In this document: positions 62,401-64,000 of the stretch, piece after piece
Numbering within the stretch: the stretch's first letter is position 1
How the letters are laid out: every line of letters begins with the position of its first letter
Assembly (NCBI GenBank): GCA_028015205.1
Contig: CM051512.1
Location: forward strand, 23,343,139-23,407,138
DNA length: 64,000 nt
Source: Mytilisepta virgata
Taxonomy: Eukaryota > Mollusca > Bivalvia > Mytilida > Mytilidae
Direction of reading: 5' to 3'
Translations under genes and position numbers: made by a program
Notes under the pieces: model-generated
Databases searched by the model: none
What the model was told of the DNA's origin: nothing
What the model saw: the letters and a program-made list of their open reading frames with translations, nothing else

Positions 62401-63771
62401 TTGTTTAACAAATGATGATTGATCGGCTAGCCATTATTATAAAAATGTCAACATTGTTTAATAGTCTAGAATAAAGTTAAACAATAGTATTACCAGGGTG
62501 GGAGATGGTTACTGTGTAAATAATGTTCATAAAAAGTACATTAACGAAAGACTAAAATTACTAATTTGCATTTTGGGATACAGCAAACATAACAAAATCG
62601 GTTTGGAATAAATATTTGCATAGAAAATTATGAATATTTCATTTAACTGACTATTCAAGCAATAAGCAAGAGTATTGTTTCATAAAAATAACATTCCAGA
62701 TCGGTTTTCGAAAGTATCTCTCCATCATTTTAATATGATCAGAGTATAGAGAGTATATTCATGTACATCACCAACATGGTGAAAAAAAATCCAATTGTAT
62801 TACGTTGAAATAACAAAAAGTACAGTTAGTTTCAAACGAACACCTTAATGCTGGATTAGGAAACAGGTATTACAATATATATAAAATGAGAAAACTGAAA
62901 ATTCGAAACATCTGCTTAACTGTACAAGATATTTAGAAACTTCAAACTACAGTTTTATAAAGAATATCAATACTGTCATACATTTAATTGCAATCCAGCA
63001 TTTAAATGAATAACGTAATTTATGCACATAAGGTGTGTCCCAATTATTTCCACTTTTGAAAATGTATTTAAAATGCTGGAAATAGTGGGACTTGCAGGGA
63101 AAGTCTAATATATATACACCACGCTTTTCATTGCCCTTTCAAATAATTTCCCACCTTTTAGTTCTACAAATATTTCAATCAGAACTAAAGCTCATTGAAT
63201 GCAGAGGGGCAAATGGAGAATGAAATTTTAATATGACTTAATCATATATATATTTTATTGAAATACATGTACCAATAAATGTCGATATCTTAATTAAACA
63301 TTTATGTCATATATGTGAAGTTTGGATGTAAATGAATCGGATCGTTTATCGCAAACTTATAAAACCATTTATCGAATAATTAACACTTGCAAATGTTTTA
63401 TTGATGTTGATTAAAATATCATTTTACTTTAGTAAATTTCATGCATAGTGAGATCAGATTTGTTTTAAATAAGTTTCGTCTAATAATAATATGTTTTGTA
63501 GCAATGTAAAATTTACATTAATTAATTATGACAATTTATATGTGGTAATTATGAAATTCAACGATGTAAAGTTGTCTACCTAATAATTTTATCTATGAAA
63601 AAATATTTGTCATTTAATTTGGGTAAATCCACCACCGCAAATATTCCAGATTTATAATAAGAAAACGTTTTGTTCATACTCACTGTATTCATGGCAAAAT
63701 GGTTCGTTTCCATACATAACGTAACACACTGTTCCACTAGGACAACCATTAGGCCAACAAGCATCTGCGTC
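50319..63771 (-). CDS. EGF-rich secreted protein, paralogue of the PAN-EGF-CUB gene (5' partial)
   Basis: Seen: seven minus-strand exons at 63771-63684 (short Cys module), 59950-59837, 54317-54213, 51557-51450, 51320-51213, 51008-50901 and 50440 onward (six EGF-like domains). All inner exons are phase 1-1. The first visible exon is phase 0 on entry, which fits splicing from a PAN exon like 38490-38807, so the start should lie beyond 64000. The 3' end is unclear: the last EGF can run into TAA at 50321-50319, or splice at 50330 (phase 1) or 50323 (phase 2). Inferred: a secreted multi-EGF protein. Introns hold a Penelope-like relic, a LINE relic and retroelement 3' ends. Confidence 0.78.
50901..51008 (-). 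CDS. EGF gene: EGF-like 5
   Basis: 108 nt, phase 1-1, donor [24 protein letters not shown] then [14 protein letters not shown]. Confidence 0.9.
51213..51320 (-). CDS. EGF gene: EGF-like 4
   Basis: 108 nt, phase 1-1. [14 protein letters not shown] then [14 protein letters not shown]. Recent duplicate of EGF-like 3 with a repeat unit of about 237 bp. Confidence 0.9.
51450..51557 (-). CDS. EGF gene: EGF-like 3
   Basis: 108 nt, phase 1-1, donor [24 protein letters not shown] then [14 protein letters not shown]. Very close to the next exon, including the flanking intron. Confidence 0.9.
52095..52527 (+). mobile_element. RT element 3' fragment
   Basis: Collinear with 59246-59655: the last ~45 codons of the RT and the entire 3' UTR, ending TAGGTATATTTGTCCTC. 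Confidence 0.85.
52530..54210. other. intron of the EGF gene, nothing recognised
   Basis: AT-rich sequence with one (AT)n tract; no ORF or known repeat seen. Confidence 0.5.
53599..53622. repeat. (AT)n microsatellite
   Basis: About twelve AT dinucleotides. Confidence 0.9.
54213..54317 (-). CDS. EGF gene: EGF-like 2
   Basis: 105 nt, phase 1-1, donor [23 protein letters not shown] then [14 protein letters not shown], six cysteines. Confidence 0.88.
54659..55012 (-). pseudogene. unrecognised ORF relic with one in-frame TGA
   Basis: An open frame runs about 117 codons on the minus strand, broken once by TGA. It includes [20 protein letters not shown] upstream of the stop, [20 protein letters not shown] and [20 protein letters not shown] after it. 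Composition looks protein-like. Family unknown. It may be a remnant of a transposon ORF in an intron of the EGF gene. Confidence 0.3.
55015..57620. other. intron of the EGF gene
   Basis: Apart from the 275-bp duplication at 56299-56849, nothing recognisable. Short ORFs lack domain features. Confidence 0.5.
56299..56849 (+). repeat. 275-bp tandem duplication
   Basis: Two collinear copies (TTTTGCAAAC at 56301 and 56576) differing at a few positions; non-coding. Confidence 0.9.
57625..59660 (+). mobile_element. Penelope-like retroelement, 5'-truncated, with 3' UTR
   Basis: Reverse transcriptase relic (57633-59391) followed by a 3' UTR ending in TAGGTATATTTGTCC near 59652. The same 3' terminus recurs at several truncated copies in the window. 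It lies in an intron of the EGF gene on the opposite strand. Class assignment rests on recalled motifs: ADK near the start, [20 protein letters not shown] and YIDD. Confidence 0.75.
57633..59391 (+). pseudogene. reverse transcriptase pseudogene, two frameshifts
   Basis: Open pieces: 57633-58472 (279 codons) with [10 protein letters not shown] (residues 139-148) and IPKLHKNP (214-221); a middle piece in another frame with the [11 protein letters not shown] motif at 58518-58550, ending in TAA at 58626; then 58663-59391 (242 codons) with [10 protein letters not shown] (41-50) and the catalytic YIDD (86-89). RT core motifs survive but two frame changes and a stop upstream of the first Met make it inactive. 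No GIY-YIG endonuclease is visible; it may have been lost with the 5' end or be absent. Confidence 0.82.
59690..59765 (-). mobile_element. short retroelement end scrap
   Basis: GGCAATGTGAACTTCCC and GGAGTGATATCCGGTGC resemble the 9.1-kb and 39.7-kb copies. Confidence 0.45.
59837..59950 (-). CDS. EGF gene: EGF-like 1
   Basis: 114 nt, phase 1-1. [16 protein letters not shown] then [14 protein letters not shown], six cysteines. Confidence 0.88.
60480..61440 (-). pseudogene. LINE (non-LTR) endonuclease relic
   Basis: Best piece 61414-61211: [20 protein letters not shown] then YFSNDE, resembling the apurinic-type endonuclease fold of non-LTR elements. Further along in shifted frames, SATDYIF and [11 protein letters not shown] recall the C-terminal S-x-I-D-Y and S-D-H motifs, then [16 protein letters not shown]. 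Many stops and frameshifts; no RT domain seen. Confidence 0.5.
61915..61990 (+). mobile_element. possible SINE head fragment
   Basis: GAGTTCGAAACCC at 61943-61955 fits a B box, and GCTATAGTTGTCAACCTTGT precedes it. Too short to assign with confidence. Confidence 0.35.
61990..63680. other. intron of the EGF gene, nothing recognised
   Basis: AT-rich, a short TATC/AT run near 62030-62055, no coding signal. Confidence 0.5.
63684..63771 (-). CDS. EGF gene first visible exon: short Cys module (88 nt)
   Basis: [20 protein letters not shown] then GNEPFCHEY, phase 0 in and 1 out, donor TACA|GTGAGT. Homologous to the 89-nt exon at 37615-37703, and here the frame is intact. Confidence 0.75.
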
Positions 63772-64000
63772 CTGACAGAAAGAATATGTCGTAAATTATA
63801 CATGTATGTAATTTCTGTAGACAAAATTATGATGAGTAATGATGAATCATAATTCGACGAAATAAAATAGTCCTTTCCAATTGTATTTGTTTATAACCAT
63901 AAAAGTCAAATAAAGTCCTGATATAAATGTTTTAGGTATTTCGTCATAATAAAGATAAAAAAGTATTTCGTCATATTAAAGATGAAAAAGAGTATTTTTT

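Noticed and set aside
29233..63771. One single long gene joining both EGF loci
   Set aside because: Exon 38490-38807 begins with an ATG and a clear signal peptide, so transcription restarts there.

Overview
The window is eukaryotic. Short phase-matched exons with GT/AG splice signals are separated by long AT-rich introns, and dispersed and tandem repeats fill much of the rest. Domain style (one leucine-rich repeat per 72-nt exon; PAN, EGF and CUB domains on separate exons) and the repeat families point to a bivalve mollusc. Recall of the repeats suggests a mussel (Mytilidae), but this was not tested by a search.

Three protein-coding loci can be supported. (1) On the + strand, 4898-25077, a 14-exon gene encodes a predicted 441-residue type I membrane protein: signal peptide, LRRNT-like cap, seven LRRs, LRRCT-like cap, a stalk on three similar small exons, a transmembrane helix and a tail of about 70 residues. 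All junctions keep frame. (2) On the - strand, 38807-29233, seven exons encode a secreted PAN - short Cys module - EGF x3 - CUB-like protein. Its second exon is exactly one nucleotide too long to keep frame. (3) On the - strand, 63771 to about 50319, seven exons of a paralogue encode the same short Cys module followed by six EGF domains; its PAN exon would lie beyond the right edge. Loci 2 and 3 look like a tandem paralogous pair of extracellular, EGF-rich proteins. Domain content fits recognition or matrix roles, but no specific function can be read from the sequence.

Layout: 1-4.9 kb flank with retroelement 3' ends and a minisatellite; 4.9-25.1 kb LRR gene, whose introns hold a SINE, repeat arrays, a ~370-bp satellite and reverse-transcriptase debris; 25.1-29.2 kb apparently empty; 29.2-38.8 kb PAN/EGF/CUB gene with a ~4-kb tandem array in its last intron; 38.8-50.3 kb repeats, a 272-bp MITE, a retroelement end and a 4.5-kb repeat-bounded block with a possible spliced transcript; 50.3-63.8 kb EGF gene with a broken Penelope-like reverse transcriptase and a LINE endonuclease relic in its introns; 63.8-64 kb nothing recognised.

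No rRNA, functional tRNA, CRISPR or bacterial-type operon was seen. Exon edges were called by eye from splice motifs and reading phase and have no transcript support.
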